From Victivallales bacterium Lenti_02 (GTDB lineage Bacteria; Verrucomicrobiota; Lentisphaeria; Oligosphaerales; Lenti-02), in NCBI GenBank assembly GCA_001603055.1, contig LVAZ01000043.1:1-7747 (forward strand): a DNA stretch of 7,747 nt, written 5' to 3'. The notes beneath the pieces were generated by a model. The model saw only the letters and a list, made by a program, of their open reading frames with translations, did no database searches and was not told the DNA's origin. Below are positions 6,264 to 7,747 of this stretch, piece after piece. The stretch's first letter is position 1; each line of letters starts with the position of its first letter. The position numbers and the translations under genes were made by a program.

Positions 6264-6761
6264 CTACAGCGTTTCGATTTCGCGCGGCCCCGGCTTGGCC
6301 CCTCGGGCCATCAGTTCGTCGCGGGCCGCAGTCCAGAAATCTAGCACGGCTTCGGGAATCCCTTCGGCATCCCGGAACTCGGTTCCGAGAAAGGCATCCG
6401 CCATCTGGCAGCCCAGCTCGGGGGAAACCACGGCTTCGCCCAGGCAGAGGACATTGGCGTCGTTCACCACCCGGCAGAGCCGGGCCGTGGCGACCGACTC
6501 GCAGCTCACCGCGCAGACCCCGGCGAACTTGCCCGCCGCGATGCTCGCGCCGGTGCCGCTGCCGCAGCAACTGATCGCCAGCTTCGCCTCACCCCGCGCC
6601 AGGGCCCCGGCGATGCGCTCGCCGATGCAGGGAAATTTGACAAAGCGATCCATGTCGTGGCACCCCACGTCGATCACCTCATGCCCCTGGGCTTCGAGAT
6701 GCCGGCGTATGGCGCTCTTCAGCGTGAACCCCTTGACCACCGATCCCATAACAATCTTCAT
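6264..6761 (-). CDS. RpiB/LacA/LacB-family sugar isomerase with missing phosphate-binding residues
   Basis: The protein has 165 residues, typical of the family, with a gapless match to E. coli RpiB over residues 66-137. The catalytic Cys is kept (C66 in SCCGSGTGASIAAGKFAG, 64-81), as are N100/D101 and the NVLCLG strand. Compared with E. coli RpiB, the Asp9-His10 pair is V8-V9, the ring-opening His99 is V99, and the phosphate-binding Arg133 and Arg137 are E133 and E137. It is therefore unlikely to be a ribose-5-phosphate isomerase and more likely interconverts an open-chain, non-phosphorylated aldose and ketose. In the sulfo-TK pathway SqwI, from this family, isomerises 4-deoxy-4-sulfoerythrose. 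The start at 6761 overlaps the preceding stop as ATGA, with GGAGG six bases upstream; an in-frame extension to 6899 is an overlap artefact. A C-terminal tail of about 15 residues is rich in Pro, Arg and Glu. Confidence 0.9.
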   Translation of the reverse strand: MKIVMGSVVKGFTLKSAIRRHLEAQGHEVIDVGCHDMDRFVKFPCIGERIAGALARGEAKLAISCCGSGTGASIAAGKFAGVCAVSCESVATARLCRVVNDANVLCLGEAVVSPELGCQMADAFLGTEFRDAEGIPEAVLDFWTAARDELMARGAKPGPREIETL

Positions 6762-7705
6762 CGGGCACCTCCCGCCAGTTCCCGGCAAGCCGCCGCGATT
6801 TGGGCCGGCCCGAAACCATGCTTGTTGAACAGATACTCCTCGCTGGCCACCTCGCCGAAACGGTCCGGCACGCCCAGCCGCCTGACCCGGGTCGGGCAAT
6901 GCTCGGCCAGCACCTCGCAGACCGCGCCGCCCAGACCGCCGATGATGCTCTGGTTCTCTACCGCCACCACGCCCCCCGTCCGCCGCGCCGACTCCACCAG
7001 CGTGGCCGCGTCGAAGGGCTTCACCGACGGATAATGAAGCAGGTCCACCCCCACGCCCTCCGCTGCCAGGCTTTTTGCCACCCCGAGGGCGAAATGGGTC
7101 ATGTAGCCGGTCGAGACCAGCGTCACGTCCCCGCCTTCGCGGAGCCGCATGGCCCGGCCGGGGGAGAAGGTCGCGGATTCATCGAACACCGCCCCCACCT
7201 GCCCCCGGATAAGCTGCATGTAGGTCGGCTGTTTGTTGCCGGCCATGTGCCGCATCATCGCTCGCAGCTCGTAGACATCGCAGGGACTGTAGACGTGCAT
7301 GTTGGGCATGGCCCGCATGATGGCCAAGTCCTGGAAGCACATATGGGTGCCGCCGTTGGGTCCGGCCGTCACCCCCGGCGAGGTGCCGACGATCTTGACA
7401 TTGTTGTTCGCGTAGGCCACGCTGATGGTGATCTGGTCGTAGACCCGCCGCGAGGCGAAGCAGGTGAAGGTCGCGCAGAAAGGGATTTTCCCCTCCGTCG
7501 CCAAACCGGCCGCCGCCGCTACCATGTTCGCCTCGGCCACGCCGAAATTCACAAAGTTCTCCGGGTGGGCCGCCGGCACCTGCGGGTTGGTCCCCGAGGC
7601 TTTGCTCAAATCCGCTTCGAGACAAAGCACGCTGGGGTTCGCGACCATCAGTTCGTTCAAGGTCGCGCCATAGACGAAACGCATTTCCTGGTCGTGCAGG
7701 GGCAT
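6758..7705 (-). CDS. Transketolase C-terminal subunit (Pyr and C-terminal domains of a split transketolase)
   Basis: This 315-residue protein has the normal length for the C-terminal half of a two-subunit transketolase. The Pyr domain carries EADLSKASGT (30-39), FVNFGVAEANM (51-61, E58 being the Glu that activates thiamine diphosphate) and GPNGGTHMC (115-123). The C-terminal domain begins near GGDVTLVSTGYM (191-202) and includes VVAVENQSIIGGLGGAV (246-262). It would transfer a two-carbon ketol unit together with the N-terminal subunit. It retains H121 and R167 (E. coli H473 and R520), but the conserved His at E. coli 461 is S109 and Asp469 is N117, two residues tied to substrate binding. The start at 7705 has AGGAGGA seven bases upstream, overlapping the previous stop codon. 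It could equally be SqwH-like or another specialised transketolase. Confidence 0.92.
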   Translation of the reverse strand: MPLHDQEMRFVYGATLNELMVANPSVLCLEADLSKASGTNPQVPAAHPENFVNFGVAEANMVAAAAGLATEGKIPFCATFTCFASRRVYDQITISVAYANNNVKIVGTSPGVTAGPNGGTHMCFQDLAIMRAMPNMHVYSPCDVYELRAMMRHMAGNKQPTYMQLIRGQVGAVFDESATFSPGRAMRLREGGDVTLVSTGYMTHFALGVAKSLAAEGVGVDLLHYPSVKPFDAATLVESARRTGGVVAVENQSIIGGLGGAVCEVLAEHCPTRVRRLGVPDRFGEVASEEYLFNKHGFGPAQIAAACRELAGGAR

Positions 7706-7712
7706 GGGGAAA

Positions 7713-7719
7713 TCCTCCT
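7713..7719 (-). promoter_or_regulatory. Strong Shine-Dalgarno AGGAGGA of the transketolase C-subunit
   Basis: AGGAGGA (7719 down to 7713) lies seven bases before ATG 7705 and overlaps the TAG stop of the upstream gene (7720-7718). This is the best ribosome-binding site in the window and implies coupled, balanced translation of the two subunits. Confidence 0.85.
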
Positions 7720-7747
7720 AGTAGGGCAGCGTGCAATCCTGCATGGT
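7718..7747 (-). CDS. 3' end of an upstream gene, probably the transketolase N-terminal subunit (partial)
   Basis: Only nine codons and a TAG stop are in the window, reading TMQDCTLPY. The rest lies to the right. The fragment is too short to identify by sequence. It sits 12 bases before the transketolase C-terminal half, with an overlapping ribosome-binding site, and the two halves are nearly always adjacent in this order, so the thiamine-diphosphate-binding N-terminal subunit is the expected identity. This is inference from context. Confidence 0.5.
   Translation of the reverse strand, partial: TMQDCTLPY

Larger units (their letters stand above)
389..7747 (-). other. Sugar-catabolism operon, seven genes, one truncated at the window edge
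   Basis: All genes share the minus strand and are nearly contiguous. Transketolase C-subunit/RpiB-like and GH116/alcohol dehydrogenase overlap by ATGA; the other gaps are 12, 13, 16 and 17 bases. Each start has a purine-rich Shine-Dalgarno-like sequence. The gene set combines a split transketolase, an RpiB-type isomerase, a COG2407-like isomerase, a class II aldolase, a GH116 glycosidase and an Fe-ADH. This implies one co-regulated pathway that frees a sugar, isomerises and cleaves it, and reduces an aldehyde product. No promoter or regulator is visible; both are expected beyond the right edge. Confidence 0.85.

Noticed and set aside
4856..6574. Plus-strand open frame of 572 codons
   Set aside because: It is antisense to the COG2407-like isomerase and part of the RpiB-like gene, is rich in Gln/Arg/His and has no domain signature.
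6264..6761. Housekeeping ribose-5-phosphate isomerase B call
   Set aside because: Phosphate-binding and ring-opening residues of RpiB are replaced (V8, V9, V99, E133, E137), so the ordinary rpiB name would mislead.
6264..6899. Longer 211-residue form of the RpiB-like protein
   Set aside because: It would overlap the transketolase gene by about 140 bases. The ATG at 6761 has a good GGAGG, forms an ATGA junction and starts exactly at the family's MKI beta-strand.

Overview
The window is a GC-rich stretch of bacterial DNA. From position 389 to the right edge it is almost entirely one minus-strand operon, so transcription runs right to left. Six complete genes and the last nine codons of a seventh are packed with ATGA overlaps or gaps of about 12-20 bases. 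No regulator, transporter, sugar kinase or promoter is visible; these presumably lie beyond the right edge. The taxon cannot be fixed from the sequence. High GC, the GH116 enzyme and the 'CACGGAGGCAC'-type palindrome downstream remind me of Verrucomicrobiota, Lentisphaerota or Planctomycetota-like environmental genomes, but this is a weak inference.

Gene order in the direction of transcription: end of an upstream gene (probably the transketolase N-terminal half, 7718-7747); transketolase C-terminal subunit (6758-7705); an RpiB/LacA/LacB-family isomerase (6264-6761); an L-fucose/L-arabinose-isomerase-family (COG2407-like) ketol isomerase (4910-6247); a class II fructose-bisphosphate-aldolase-family protein (4000-4896); a GH116 glycoside hydrolase (1564-3987); and an iron-type alcohol dehydrogenase (389-1567).

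The set reads as a sugar-degrading pathway. The GH116 would free a sugar, the COG2407 isomerase would make the ketose, transketolase and/or aldolase would split it, the RpiB-like enzyme would isomerise a tetrose or pentose intermediate, and the Fe-ADH would reduce a leftover short aldehyde. The combination of split transketolase, RpiB-type isomerase, SqvD-like isomerase and a reductase matches the enzyme types of the transketolase-dependent sulfoquinovose (sulfo-TK) pathway. The added class II aldolase and GH116 do not belong to that pathway as I know it. Most striking, three carbon-carbon or isomerase enzymes have lost residues that bind sugar phosphates in their families: RpiB-like V8/V9, V99, E133, E137; aldolase Y52, G225, E247; transketolase S109, N117. 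This suggests that at least part of the pathway handles sugars whose terminal group is not a phosphate, either a sulfonate or a neutral group. That is the main finding here.

Positions 1-388 carry no credible gene. They hold a tandem repeat with a nested duplication at the left edge (1-139), a perfect 8-bp-stem hairpin (209-227), a 9-bp tandem duplication (249-266), and a long imperfect palindrome (271-359) flanked by a 13-bp direct repeat, one copy of which contains the Fe-ADH stop codon.
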